A stretch of DNA of 64,000 bases from Chitinophaga pinensis (GTDB lineage Bacteria > Bacteroidota > Bacteroidia > Chitinophagales > Chitinophagaceae): contig CAMDVD010000004.1 in NCBI GenBank assembly GCA_945878115.1, positions 1 through 64,000 of the forward strand. The letters are read 5' to 3'. Positions 1 to 9,917 of the stretch are shown piece by piece (the first letter of the stretch is position 1; each line of letters starts with the position of its first letter). The notes below the pieces were generated by a model, which was not told the origin of the DNA, did no database searches, and saw only the letters and a program-made list of their open reading frames with translations. The translations under genes and the position numbers were made by a program.

Positions 1-2
1 AA

Positions 3-137
3 TTAATTATCATAGCCAACAGGCAGCTGTTTATACGTTGTGAGTTGGTTAGAAAAATTGAGAAATATTGTACCTATGATGCCAGGTATGATAGAGAAAA
101 TTATGAACAGCAGCTCGAAAAAGCTATCTTAAGTTGA
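3..137 (+). CDS. C-terminal fragment of an unknown protein (cut by window edge)
   Basis: Frame 3 is open from the first bases to a TGA at 135-137 and reads as about 44 residues. The tail is rich in charged and aromatic residues (…YDARYDRENYEQQLEKAIL), as in the end of a soluble protein. It has no start in the window, so it is the 3' end of a gene beginning upstream. I do not recognise a family, and too little is visible to infer a function. It converges on the MFS gene of the minus strand; bases 138-221 between them show nothing clear. Confidence 0.45.
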   Translation, partial: LIIIANRQLFIRCELVRKIEKYCTYDARYDRENYEQQLEKAILS

Positions 138-221
138 CGCACATGCCTGAAAGGGTTGAATGTGAATAACGAGGTTATTAAGGGTATTCTTATTAAACCT
201 ATACAATACAATTTTTTACAC

Positions 222-1484
222 TTACTCCAATTTCAATTTCTTTAAATTCGGTGCTGCAAAATACGTGAACCCAACAATTAAAATGGTCATAACACCACCA
301 AATACAACCGCTGGGATAGTGCCTATAAACCTAGCCGTAAAGCCACTTTCAAACGCCCCCAATTCATTACTCGAACTAATAAACATCATATTGATAGAGG
401 ACACTCTTCCCTTCAATTCTTCTGGCGTTTTGAGTTGCAAAATAGAATGACGAATCACCACACTAACACCATCGAATAAGCCAGCCATGAAAAGCATAGC
501 GAACGAGAAATAAATATACTTGGATACCCCGAATAAAATAATGCAAGTACCAAAACCTACTATACAAGCCAATAATTTATAGCCTACATTATTTTTGAGC
601 GGGAGATAAGCAAGTATAAACATCAAGCAAATAGCACCAATGCCATGTGCACTGCGTAACCATCCATATCCTACAGGACCTACATGTAAAATTTCTTTTG
701 CATACACAGGAAGCAAAGCCTCAGCCCCTCCAAATAATACAGCAAATAAATCAAGCGCTAATACTGCCAAAATAATTTCGGATCTAAATACAAATCGAAA
801 GCCTTGGGCAAGCCCTTGTACAAACCCAATTTCTTTGACGGTGATTATTGGTTTAGGACTAATTTGAACAATACAAAAAAGAGAAATCAGCAATACAAAT
901 CCTGCAAGTATTAAAGTATAACTTACGCCAATACTTGCCATCAATAGTCCACCAAATAACGGACCCAATACAGAACCCAAAAGCCATGAAGTGCTACTCC
1001 ATGTTACAGCCAATGAAGTCTCTTCGCGCTTGATGAGCAATGGCAATAAGGAAAAAGAAGATGGTGCTAAAAATGCACGAATGCAACCGCTAAAAAACAT
1101 GGCTGCATAAATACATAAGGCAACAACATGTACAGACTGATGCTGCAGAAAATAGGAAGAGGTGATCGAAATAATCAACACAGCATTGATCAAATACAAT
1201 AAAATGCAAGTCAGATACACAGTTCTCTTATCGTGCTTGTCTACAAAATAGCCAGCGAAGAAAGCGAATCCAATGGCAGGAACTAATTCAGACAATCCTA
1301 CCAAACCCAATGACAATGGGTCTTTGGTGAGAGAATACAATAAATAACTAACAACGGTTGTTTGTAAAAATAAAGAAAAAATAACGGTAAAGCGAGTGAG
1401 TATAAAAAGAGAAAACTCTTTTTGTTTGATGAGGGCAAATGTTTTTTTAGCGGTAGAGCTATCCAAAATTCTAGTTAAAATCAA
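222..1484 (-). CDS. MFS transporter, MFS_3 / EntS-like exporter family
   Basis: A 420-residue inner-membrane protein with about twelve hydrophobic segments, the normal size for a major facilitator. The loop between the second and third helices carries the MFS signature (G78-Y-F-V-D82-K-H-D-K-R87). Spacing and the 'SLGLVGLSELVPAIGF' stretch resemble the MFS_3 group, which contains the enterobactin exporter EntS, so proton-driven export of a small molecule is likely; the substrate cannot be read. No ATG is suitably placed, and translation probably begins at TTG 1484-1482. The start overlaps the end of the upstream barrel gene (1471) by 14 bases, so the two are probably translationally coupled. 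Confidence 0.85.
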   Translation of the reverse strand: MILTRILDSSTAKKTFALIKQKEFSLFILTRFTVIFSLFLQTTVVSYLLYSLTKDPLSLGLVGLSELVPAIGFAFFAGYFVDKHDKRTVYLTCILLYLINAVLIISITSSYFLQHQSVHVVALCIYAAMFFSGCIRAFLAPSSFSLLPLLIKREETSLAVTWSSTSWLLGSVLGPLFGGLLMASIGVSYTLILAGFVLLISLFCIVQISPKPIITVKEIGFVQGLAQGFRFVFRSEIILAVLALDLFAVLFGGAEALLPVYAKEILHVGPVGYGWLRSAHGIGAICLMFILAYLPLKNNVGYKLLACIVGFGTCIILFGVSKYIYFSFAMLFMAGLFDGVSVVIRHSILQLKTPEELKGRVSSINMMFISSSNELGAFESGFTARFIGTIPAVVFGGVMTILIVGFTYFAAPNLKKLKLE

Positions 1485-2319
1485 ATAAGTAAAAACGTAA
1501 ACCGATAGTCAATCCAATCGTAAATGGATGTGTTGCAGCACGATTTTCATTTTTCCCTGGTGCATACATATACTTTGCGTAATTGCCGTATACATAATCT
1601 GCTTGCGGATATCCAGGTGTTGTACCTGTTGGTGTTAGCGTATTCTCATCTGTATTTTCGGCATTGGTAATTTGAAATTCCCCTTTCAATTGGGTAATCA
1701 ATTCTACTTTTTCTTTGAGCAAACGAGAAAACCCAATGCCAGCAGATGCGCCAAGGCCATGACGATGATAAGGTCTGTCTTTAATATCATAAGTAGCTTT
1801 AGCAGTATCACCCACAATATTAGCAGTCAAGACTTCTTTTTTAATGCTCATTTCATAAGGCTTAGAACTTCCATCTGAATAAGAAAAAGTTCTTAAATCT
1901 GAATAGGCTAAATTATAAGAATAAAATGCCCCGATGGAATATAAGAATTTAGTTTTTTTATCATTGATATGTTGGATGGTAACGGTGAATGGGATTTTCA
2001 AATAAGACAATTTCATTTTTGCCTCCATGGTTAATTTGCTGCCTGGGATAGCATTCCCTACATAACTTTGGTTATTGGTTCCGAATTGCAAACCGAAACT
2101 ATAGGAGATTCCATTTTCGTACAAGTAGCCATACTCAATGCTTCCACCGACACCGGGAGTCATTTTATATTTTTGAAAACTATCTGCACGAACATCATCG
2201 GCATTGAATAAATTAGATTTATAAATGTTTAAGTTGGCTCCCCAATATTTACCATAAAGTTGAGCGGATGCTAATTGTGTCATTAAAATACACACGAAAG
2301 AAAATACTATTTTTTTCAT
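1471..2319 (-). CDS. Outer-membrane beta-barrel (porin-like) protein
   Basis: A 282-residue protein with a clear signal peptide (MKKIVFSF…LASAQ) and then alternating polar/hydrophobic strands with glycine-rich turns (GVGGSIEYGYL, LGASAGIGFSRL). It ends with aromatic strand residues (LRFYLFDFN), as outer-membrane barrels do. The open frame extends 40 codons upstream, but the ATG at 2319 places the signal peptide at the N-terminus and is preferred. It fits the broad Bacteroidota 'outer membrane beta-barrel' group; the cargo or role is unknown. The MFS gene follows with a 14-base overlap, so barrel and inner-membrane exporter may act on the same route across the envelope (inference). Confidence 0.75.
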   Translation of the reverse strand: MKKIVFSFVCILMTQLASAQLYGKYWGANLNIYKSNLFNADDVRADSFQKYKMTPGVGGSIEYGYLYENGISYSFGLQFGTNNQSYVGNAIPGSKLTMEAKMKLSYLKIPFTVTIQHINDKKTKFLYSIGAFYSYNLAYSDLRTFSYSDGSSKPYEMSIKKEVLTANIVGDTAKATYDIKDRPYHRHGLGASAGIGFSRLLKEKVELITQLKGEFQITNAENTDENTLTPTGTTPGYPQADYVYGNYAKYMYAPGKNENRAATHPFTIGLTIGLRFYLFDFN

Positions 2320-2428
2320 AAGGCATAAAGATAGCCGAATAATAGAAATTATGAAATTTTTATAGGGGAAAATTGCGGCATCTGATTTAGAATCGTGAAA
2401 TAAATTGTTGGTGATTACTGGTAAAATT

Positions 2429-2472
2429 GTCTGAATCACGGATGGTACGGAAAGAGTGGATTACACAGATTG
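2429..2472. repeat. Dispersed repeat, GTCTGAATCACGGATGG…GGATTACAC type, copy 1
   Basis: Two conserved blocks, 2429-2445 and 2458-2472, reappear in reverse orientation at 55209-55225 and 55183-55197 with one mismatch. The middle spacer differs. The copy sits between two minus-strand genes. No coding role is seen. Confidence 0.6.
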
Positions 2473-2533
2473 CAATACTTTTCTTTCATTTCTTCGTAAC
2501 ACCTTTTTTAATTTGGAGGCAATCGATAACTGC

Positions 2534-3214
2534 TTATTGTAATGGGTCTACATGTTCTACTTCGTTATGTATATCATATAGCAAAGATGTTTCCTCACTA
2601 TTTCGACTTTCAAACAGCTCATGTTCATACACCATAAGTTTTTTAATAATAGAAGTCACAACCAGAATTGCAGCAATATTCACCACATTATTGATGATTT
2701 CGATGACATTGATATTATTAAAATCTATAACCGTTTCGGCCTTACTATACATCGGGAATACGATTCGCCCGAGCAGCCCATTGATAATCCATAAAGCCCA
2801 CCAAACTGGAATCAAGTTATTGGATTTAAAATCTTGGGTTCTGAAAATAGCCCGTTGCGTTTCTGCCCAAATATCATGCATAATTTTTACTGGAGCATAG
2901 AGGTTCATAAAAGGGACAAACCAAGCACCTGCAGCCCAACCTTCTGTATAACGAAGTCCACCGACACCAATAAAATGAAGATTATAATAAGCTCTGCGAA
3001 ACCACATAATGAAATGAATACCACAGATAATCGTAATGGCTATTTCGCCGAATGCCATATAATGCGATATCTGTAACAGGGTATTAAATAAATCAATATC
3101 CGATTCGCCAATGGATAGCATATAAAAATCTAAACCCATGTTCAGAATATCGAAAACCAAATAGGCAAGTAAAAAAGCAATAATGTTTTTGGCTCGTTGT
3201 GTATTGTCCTTCAT
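2534..3214 (-). CDS. DUF4328 domain membrane protein
   Basis: About 226 residues from the ATG at 3214; the frame extends 14 codons further up without a better start. It has several membrane segments (near residues 10-30, 55-75, 145-165 and 185-205). The conserved core 'WFRRAYYNL … WAAGAWFVPFMNLY … PVKIMHDIW' is the hallmark of DUF4328, a family of unknown function found in many bacteria. The C-terminal 30 residues are acidic and probably cytoplasmic. It is a single gene with repeat-bearing spacers on both sides. Confidence 0.8.
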   Translation of the reverse strand: MKDNTQRAKNIIAFLLAYLVFDILNMGLDFYMLSIGESDIDLFNTLLQISHYMAFGEIAITIICGIHFIMWFRRAYYNLHFIGVGGLRYTEGWAAGAWFVPFMNLYAPVKIMHDIWAETQRAIFRTQDFKSNNLIPVWWALWIINGLLGRIVFPMYSKAETVIDFNNINVIEIINNVVNIAAILVVTSIIKKLMVYEHELFESRNSEETSLLYDIHNEVEHVDPLQ

Positions 3215-3423
3215 AATATTCAAATTTATTTCGCACAAGATAATATTTTCATCCAAAAATACTTTTGTATTTCAAGCTACGTTTGGGATTTGGAATCCTT
3301 GTGTTTTAGCAAGTCCAATGCAATTATAGGAAAGGTTAATTTGATCCTTGATTTTGATAACTTATTAAAAAGTATATTACTTTTTTAGGCGGTTTGCTTG
3401 TTAGTTAGTCTAGCAAAAATTCC

Positions 3424-5991
3424 TTACCTCACCAACACCACATCACCTTTCATGTTCACATCTGTACCATCGGGACATTTAGCTTTGAGTTGCCAAAAAT
3501 ATGTATCTGCACTTTGGTCTACACCTTTGTATTTGCCATTCCAACGAGTGGTGTTGGCTGTCTTACTATCGAATACTTTATTGCCCCAACGATTATAAAC
3601 AACAAAATAAACTTCTTGTAAATAAGGTGATGAAGGACCTACCGTTTTATTTTGTTCGTTATCGCTGAATGGATTAAATACATTGGCTACAAATACTGGA
3701 CATGCTACATTCACCACCACTGCATCACTATCGCTGCAAGTGCCAGTGGCATTGGTTATGAGTAAATAATAAGTTGTGGTTTGTAGAGGCGTTGCTGTAG
3801 GACGTGGTACTGTATTGCTGTTGAGTGTAGATGCTGGCGACCAAGTGAGTATGCTATTGCTTGGATACATCGTAAAGTAACTACCAATTGCCACAGCCTC
3901 ACCTTGTTGTATCCATTTGTCTGTACCAGCATTGGCTATTATTTTAGACACTTGTATGTTTATGCTTGTATCCAATACACAAGCTGTGAGGCTACTACTA
4001 AAGTGTATGCCATACGTTATGTTGCTATCGGGTTTGCAACTGATTAAGTTATTGCCCACATTGGATAAAAAAGTAAATGGTGTTATTGCATGATTATTTG
4101 TAAAGGAAAGTAGTATGCTATCGCCCCAACATATATCATTTTTTGAAAGTGTAACAGCAGGATGAAAGTTTGCATCATACGCAACTTGGCTACTTATGCT
4201 ATGTACAAAACAATTGGCACTATCACTCACTGTAAGTGTATAGATAGTGCTTACAGGCAACACGGTAATACCGCTTGTAATATTGCTCCCAATAATATTT
4301 GTAGTTGGCAACCAAGTATATTGTAAGGCAGATGTAGTGCCACTTGTAGAGGATTGAATGAGAACATTATTTGCACTACAAATATTCGTATCGACTGGAG
4401 AAACAGTTAAAGAAAAATCTGGAAAATAATTTACATTAAAAGTATCCGCACTACATACGCCTGTGCTTGATGCTATGTAAGTAGAAGATGAAGTTGGTGC
4501 TATACTTATACTATCACAATTCGCATTGAGGCAAGTATAATTATTGCCTTGCCATGTGTATACACCATTGCCACCAGAGGCAGCAAGTATTTGCGTAGAC
4601 CCTTGACAATGGTTATGGTTGCCTGTAATATGAATAGCAGGCGCTACATGTATATAATACACATAAGTATGTGGCACATGCACTGCGTTGATACCCGCAC
4701 AAGCTGTGTCTTTTACGGTAATGGTATAAGTATGCCAGCCAGTATCTACAGCAGTAGGCAACCATTGTACACAAGCATTGATGGTATCGGTATACAAGTT
4801 TTGATAGCTGATATTTGCGTTGGGTATTTTAGTATTGATATTGCAAATACCACTTAATGTATCCAATGCAGCAGAGCTGACATTGCTGTATAATTGATAG
4901 CAATATTGCAAAGGCTTACCAGCACATGCATAAATGGTATCATTGCCTTGCAATGTAGCATTGGTAAAGCTCGCAGGCACAGGTGAGTTGTTGACCGTAA
5001 TACCATTGGCAGGCAATACTACGATAGGTATATCATGCCAGCTATTGCCTACCCATGTACCATTGTGGTACTCATCTATAACCAGCGTCACCACTGGGTT
5101 TTGCGTACCTACAGGTGTGAAGTGCATAATGGCTTGTGTACTATCCCAATAAAAAGTACCACCAGTACTGAATGGCTCGGCAAGGGTGAATGGGGTGAGG
5201 TATGGAATATTTAATACAGGACTAGAGTATTGAAATGTACTAAAAGCGAGACGCTTGGGTTCAATAAAATGATATACCAATGAATCGCCATTGATATCAG
5301 AAGCAGCAATACTATAACTTTGTGGCTGACCATTAATGACATATATTGGTATACTATTGATAATATCGGCACTTGTATTATGTATACTAGTATCCAAATT
5401 ATTCAATTCAGTTGCCATATATACCCTATTTAAATAATTAGCTGTATTAATATTAGTTATAGTGAAGCGAGACGCAAGAGCGCCAACATCACTACAACTT
5501 ATACATCTCCATTTACCACAATGTTCAGGAAGAGTTACTATTTTGGTAAGCTTTGTAACCCAATAAGATATAGCATTACTATTACTGAAAGGAGTATCAC
5601 ATTGCGTAGTAAAATTACTGCAAGCTCTTTCTATAGGATATGGATGATATACACTTTGAGCATTTACAGCATTTACTGCATTTGTTCCATTAACAGTATC
5701 TACTATTGAACCAGTGCAAAGAAAAGGATTTGGCCAAGAATAATTACATGAATCTACAATCAATGATTTTAGTACATTGCTTGAATGATATAATATAGAA
5801 GTATCTATTAAACAATTAGAAAATAAAGTTGTATAAATAGCGTAGGTTGAATCATTAAGCCATTCATGTTCAATTTCAAACCCAGCATAGGCACCAGCAA
5901 GTTCAAGTTGAACTAATGGACTTTGTGCTTTTATAATGTAAGAAGTATAAAACACGAAAATGAAACAAAGGGTTGTAAGTTTTTTAAGCAT
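3424..5991 (-). CDS. Large secreted protein with CHU_C (T9SS type B) C-terminal domain
   Basis: An 855-residue protein with an N-terminal signal peptide ending near 'YIIKAQS'. A long Thr/Ser/Asn-rich body follows with Cys-containing extracellular modules (for example 'CQGSTQILAASGGNGVYTW' and 'CSANNVLIQSSTSG', Ig/PKD-like). The final ~85 residues form the gliding-motility-associated C-terminal domain, with 'VYNRWGNKVFDS', 'WNGKYKG' and 'MKGDVVLVR'. Such tails direct secretion through the type IX system and usually need a PorP/SprF partner. No partner gene lies beside this one; the only one in the window is at 48.6 kb. Function is probably cell-surface or adhesive (inference). Confidence 0.85.
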   Translation of the reverse strand: MLKKLTTLCFIFVFYTSYIIKAQSPLVQLELAGAYAGFEIEHEWLNDSTYAIYTTLFSNCLIDTSILYHSSNVLKSLIVDSCNYSWPNPFLCTGSIVDTVNGTNAVNAVNAQSVYHPYPIERACSNFTTQCDTPFSNSNAISYWVTKLTKIVTLPEHCGKWRCISCSDVGALASRFTITNINTANYLNRVYMATELNNLDTSIHNTSADIINSIPIYVINGQPQSYSIAASDINGDSLVYHFIEPKRLAFSTFQYSSPVLNIPYLTPFTLAEPFSTGGTFYWDSTQAIMHFTPVGTQNPVVTLVIDEYHNGTWVGNSWHDIPIVVLPANGITVNNSPVPASFTNATLQGNDTIYACAGKPLQYCYQLYSNVSSAALDTLSGICNINTKIPNANISYQNLYTDTINACVQWLPTAVDTGWHTYTITVKDTACAGINAVHVPHTYVYYIHVAPAIHITGNHNHCQGSTQILAASGGNGVYTWQGNNYTCLNANCDSISIAPTSSSTYIASSTGVCSADTFNVNYFPDFSLTVSPVDTNICSANNVLIQSSTSGTTSALQYTWLPTTNIIGSNITSGITVLPVSTIYTLTVSDSANCFVHSISSQVAYDANFHPAVTLSKNDICWGDSILLSFTNNHAITPFTFLSNVGNNLISCKPDSNITYGIHFSSSLTACVLDTSINIQVSKIIANAGTDKWIQQGEAVAIGSYFTMYPSNSILTWSPASTLNSNTVPRPTATPLQTTTYYLLITNATGTCSDSDAVVVNVACPVFVANVFNPFSDNEQNKTVGPSSPYLQEVYFVVYNRWGNKVFDSKTANTTRWNGKYKGVDQSADTYFWQLKAKCPDGTDVNMKGDVVLVR

Positions 5992-6010
5992 AAAAATAAA
6001 ATAAATAAAA

Positions 6011-6033
6011 CCGCCAAGAAAATGTCTTGGCGG
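6011..6033 (-). terminator. Intrinsic terminator after the 6051-7862 gene
   Basis: A perfect 8-bp stem (CCGCCAAG 6011-6018 with CTTGGCGG 6026-6033) and a 7-base loop. Read on the minus strand the hairpin is followed by TTTTATTTATTTT. It lies 18 bases past the stop of the upstream minus-strand gene and before the start of the next. Confidence 0.8.
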
Positions 6034-6050
6034 CAGTGTTGGTGAATAAA

Positions 6051-7862
6051 TTAATGAGATACAGAAAAAAGAGTATTATGCGCGTTACTAGTTCTTATTA
6101 AAAAATAATTGCCTGTAGGAAAATTGCTAGTATTAATAGTGTTAGTTCCAGTATGTAATGTAGAACGCAAAAGTATATGCCCGTATATATCTTGAACTGA
6201 AATATTTTCTATATCTGTTGCGGTAATATTCAATATATCATTAGCAGGTACAGGATATAAGTTAGTATTAAACATTTTAGTTGTATTTGTTCTGTAGCCA
6301 GTTGCATTAATTGTTCTGAGTTTATAATATAGTTTGCCACAACTAATTTCAGATATTACATATTCACCTCCAGAAGCGTAAAGGTCTAAATCGCTACATA
6401 TACTAGTCGCTTGTATATCACAAGGTGACCCTACTGTAGTAATTGAAGGTGTAATTGTATTATAAGTTGTATAAACTTGTTCCCAATAATTATAATAATA
6501 AGGTGGGGTGCCAAAAGTAGTATTAACTAAAGGGTTCATAACAGCTACTACTTGATTAACTTGAGTCATAGGTGTATTTACATCTTGCTCATGAACCCAC
6601 GCCACTGCTGCATCATGTTCCATCCAGTCTATGCAGGCTTTATCTTGCAAATATGGCGCACTAGCAAGTATATCATCAATATAAAAGTTTATAGGAGATA
6701 GACTATTTGAATTTACATACAATAAATGGTTTGGTATAGTACTAGTACCTATAGTAAGTGCTTCTATCACACTCATAGTCATTGCCCAACTCATATTTCC
6801 ACTTGAAAATGTTGGACTAGTTCCATTCTCGCTACATATCCTTGTAGCGTTTTCAAAACCATACCAAAATATATCATTCGGTAATGGATATGAAAATACA
6901 TTACTTATTGAACTTGAATTAACAATATAGTCTATTACTAAAGTATTATTATTATTCGTGTTAATACCATCTACATAACTTACTACACATTCAGGAATAT
7001 TATTAGAGGTATGCCCAATTGCAATATCTGGGTTTATACAATCAAAGTTTAATGGATTACCCCATGCAAGTTGGTTACTAACTGCAATTGGAAATAAACT
7101 AGTATTATTTGAATAAGTCCCATTCAATGCATCGTACTCATATATGCTATATATTGGTTCATAATTCGTGCCATTATTTTGTGCACTTACTACTGCAAAG
7201 CGGTCATTGCTGCCATATTCTTGGTCACCGTCAATACGAGGATTTGTTGAATAGATATTATTAAGAGGTCCAGCAAGAGTCATTAAAACACTTAAAACAT
7301 ACCCTTGTGAAATTGTAATATATGGAGGAGAAGTGGAATAAGCAATATTCAACTCCAAAATCATTGAACCTTCAGTAATATCTGTTTCAAAAACTACTAT
7401 GGCTTTTTTCCCATCTTGCTGTAAGGTCACATCAGGGCTACGAAAAATACTTGGATAGTAACCATTATAATCAAAATTCACAAACCTTTCACTAACCGAA
7501 TGTCCAGCACAGTCGGCAATTGTAATTCCAGCATCCATTTCAGGCGATGCTGCGTTAGTACCTATTAAAGTACCATCATAAACAAATGCAATAGCAGGAG
7601 GATTTCCAGAGCGTTGACAAATGCTACTTTCTAGGTGGGAAGCATTCCATAAATAGTCAACACTTGTAACTAAATCCCCAGATGAACCTGAGCCTGTAGC
7701 ATTTGTAATATACGGAGCTTGAGCAAAAGAAATTTGCGAAAATAAAATCGCAAATAAGAGTAAAAAAAGGGAGTGAGAAAATTTGGCAGTGAAGAAGGTT
7801 AGTTTGCGAGTGTAACTGACTAAGGACAAGGCTTGTGTTGGGTGTGTGTTTTGTTTTTTCAT
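6051..7862 (-). CDS. Secreted protein with T9SS type A C-terminal sorting domain
   Basis: About 603 residues from the second Met of the frame (7862); a Met six codons earlier (7880) is also possible. A long basic N-region precedes a hydrophobic signal core (LFLLLFAILFSQISFAQ). The body has no domain I recognise. The last ~75 residues match a type A sorting domain: 'NLYPVPANDILNI', then 'ISVQDIYGHILL' and 'NFPTGNYFLIRTS'. Type A tails are cleaved as the protein leaves through the type IX translocon. An intrinsic terminator follows at 6011-6033. The substrate or partner is unknown. Confidence 0.8.
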   Translation of the reverse strand: MKKQNTHPTQALSLVSYTRKLTFFTAKFSHSLFLLLFAILFSQISFAQAPYITNATGSGSSGDLVTSVDYLWNASHLESSICQRSGNPPAIAFVYDGTLIGTNAASPEMDAGITIADCAGHSVSERFVNFDYNGYYPSIFRSPDVTLQQDGKKAIVVFETDITEGSMILELNIAYSTSPPYITISQGYVLSVLMTLAGPLNNIYSTNPRIDGDQEYGSNDRFAVVSAQNNGTNYEPIYSIYEYDALNGTYSNNTSLFPIAVSNQLAWGNPLNFDCINPDIAIGHTSNNIPECVVSYVDGINTNNNNTLVIDYIVNSSSISNVFSYPLPNDIFWYGFENATRICSENGTSPTFSSGNMSWAMTMSVIEALTIGTSTIPNHLLYVNSNSLSPINFYIDDILASAPYLQDKACIDWMEHDAAVAWVHEQDVNTPMTQVNQVVAVMNPLVNTTFGTPPYYYNYWEQVYTTYNTITPSITTVGSPCDIQATSICSDLDLYASGGEYVISEISCGKLYYKLRTINATGYRTNTTKMFNTNLYPVPANDILNITATDIENISVQDIYGHILLRSTLHTGTNTINTSNFPTGNYFLIRTSNAHNTLFSVSH

Positions 7863-8080
7863 AGTTTTAAATTTTAGCATATTAATGTGATTTGGTTTAG
7901 GTGCATTAATACGATAATAAAGATATTAACATTTATTTCTAAATTTCAAAATATGCAAGGATAGTTTATTAATGGCGAAAATATAGTTGAGTCAGAACTA
8001 TAATTCAATTAATGTAAATGATGACTACGATTTTGAAAAAGCAACCGAAAATAAAATCATGGTGAAGATAAAATTATCCC

Positions 8081-9256
8081 CTACAAAATCTCCAAAGCAC
8101 CTTTAATCCGAATCACAGCTTCTTTCAATTTATCTAAAGATGTAGCATAAGAAATTCGGATACAATGTGGATCTCCAAAGGCATCGCCAGTAACACAACT
8201 AACCTTCGCTGTTTTCAATAAATACATACACAACTCTTCCGCGGTATGTATATTATCCTTGCCTAAAAAAGCACTCACATCTGGGAAAACATAAAATGCA
8301 CCCGGCGGATTATTCACTTGCAATCCTTTGATATTTCGCAAAGCTTCCACCAAAAAATCACGACGATCTTTGAAGGCAGCACGCATCGTAGCAATGGTAT
8401 CTGTAGGCGTGTTGAGTGCAGTAATAGCAGCTCTTTGCGTAATCGAATTCGGACCAGATGTAAATTGACTTTGTATTTTTTCACTAGCTTGTATGACATC
8501 TTTAGGCCCAGCCATAAAACCAAGTCGCCAACCGGTCATAGCATAACCTTTGGACAATCCATTAATCACAATCACTCGATCTTTCAATGCTGGAAATTGT
8601 GCTATACTTTCATGCTTGCCAATAAAATTGATATACTCATAAATCTCATCCGAAATGATATAAATATTGGGATGCTTTACAAATACTGCCGCCAATGCTT
8701 CCAATTCTTCTTTACTATAAATAGAACCCGTCGGATTGCAAGGGGATGAAAAAATAAATAATTTTGTTTTGCTAGTAATCGCATTCTCTAATTGTGTCGC
8801 ACTGATTTTAAAATCATTGTCGAAAGTTCCATTGACTTGTATAATCGTACCATCTGCTAATTTTACAATATCAGAATAGGTCACCCAAAATGGTGCAGGA
8901 ATAATGACTTCATCTCCTTCATTGATGATACTTAAAACAGCATTCGCAATACATTGTTTTGCGCCTGTTCCAACCATTACTTCATCCGTTTTATATTCCA
9001 AATGATTATCTCTTTTGAATTTATCGACTATCGCCTGACGCAATTCAGGGAAACCGGCAACAGGCGGATATTTGGTATATCCATCCTTCATGGCTTGTAC
9101 CGCAGCATCTACGATATACGCTGGTGTAGCAAAGTCGGGCTCACCCAAACTCAAGTCAATGATGTCCTCGCCTTGTGCGCGTAACTCACGACTTAGTTTT
9201 GCCATCTTAATGGTTTGCGGCTCTTCTATTTTCAATAATCTATCTGCTAATGCCAT
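8081..9256 (-). CDS. aspC: Pyridoxal-phosphate aminotransferase, aspartate aminotransferase type (class I)
   Basis: At 391 residues this is the normal length for fold-type I aminotransferases. Visible active-site features are NPTG (174-177), D203 and Y206 around the cofactor ring, and the Schiff-base lysine K236 in 'NGLSKGYAMTGWRLGF'. The C-terminal substrate-carboxylate arginine is in 'CIRISYATS'. It most likely moves the amino group between aspartate and 2-oxoglutarate in the cytoplasm, although related enzymes accept other amino acids. It is the last gene after cyanophycinase (9918-10808) and DUF445 (9303-9893), with short gaps of 24 and 46 bases. The symbol reflects the family, not a proven substrate. 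Confidence 0.88.
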   Translation of the reverse strand: MALADRLLKIEEPQTIKMAKLSRELRAQGEDIIDLSLGEPDFATPAYIVDAAVQAMKDGYTKYPPVAGFPELRQAIVDKFKRDNHLEYKTDEVMVGTGAKQCIANAVLSIINEGDEVIIPAPFWVTYSDIVKLADGTIIQVNGTFDNDFKISATQLENAITSKTKLFIFSSPCNPTGSIYSKEELEALAAVFVKHPNIYIISDEIYEYINFIGKHESIAQFPALKDRVIVINGLSKGYAMTGWRLGFMAGPKDVIQASEKIQSQFTSGPNSITQRAAITALNTPTDTIATMRAAFKDRRDFLVEALRNIKGLQVNNPPGAFYVFPDVSAFLGKDNIHTAEELCMYLLKTAKVSCVTGDAFGDPHCIRISYATSLDKLKEAVIRIKGALEIL

Positions 9257-9302
9257 GGTAAATATTTTAGAATTTGTTTGAAAATGAAGTTTAAAATGTG
9301 GT

Positions 9303-9893
9303 CTAGATTTGAGTCAATAGTATTTGTAATATGCCAATCAGAAAGCCCAATACGCCGCCAATGATTTCCACAAATTTAAATTCCTTACGCATAATGGACA
9401 TCAATATTTCTTCCAATTTATCGGAACTAAAATTGCCCACTTTTTGAACCACAATTTTCTCTATGTCTAAATCATTTTTAATACTTCCTGTCATTTGTTG
9501 TATGAGCATCGGAAATAGTATTTCTACTTCATGAATAATTCCTTTTTTGATGCTGGTCATGGTATCGCTGCTGATGAACATGGATAACAAAGGAATTTCT
9601 TCTTTCAACTTTGTATCAATAAAATTATTGACGTGCTCCTCTATGATAGGCATGGCACCTTGTGTAACCGCAGGTGAATTTATTTTGGAAGAAATATCAT
9701 CAAAGGAAATTAATTCTTTCGCAACCAAGGTTCCTAATTTTTCTGCAAATTGTTGTTGTCTCTTTGGAAAAATACCATGAAAAGTAATGCCCAATACTTT
9801 GACTGGAAGCCTTGGATGAAACAACATTTTGATGGCTATCCAATTGGTAAACCATCCAATAAAAGCTGCAATAAATGGGAGCGTGTAAATCAT
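9303..9893 (-). CDS. DUF445 family membrane protein
   Basis: 196 residues. The N-terminal membrane segment and following motif 'AAFIGWFTNWIAIKMLFHP' are typical of DUF445 (YheB-like), and a second hydrophobic helix closes the protein ('GGVLGFLIGILQILLTQ'). The centre is amphipathic helix. Most DUF445 proteins are about twice as long, so this is a short form with one repeat. Function is not established. It lies between cyanophycinase and an aminotransferase in what looks like one operon. Confidence 0.8.
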   Translation of the reverse strand: MIYTLPFIAAFIGWFTNWIAIKMLFHPRLPVKVLGITFHGIFPKRQQQFAEKLGTLVAKELISFDDISSKINSPAVTQGAMPIIEEHVNNFIDTKLKEEIPLLSMFISSDTMTSIKKGIIHEVEILFPMLIQQMTGSIKNDLDIEKIVVQKVGNFSSDKLEEILMSIMRKEFKFVEIIGGVLGFLIGILQILLTQI

Positions 9894-9917
9894 AAATTAT
9901 TCATCAAAAAAAACCAA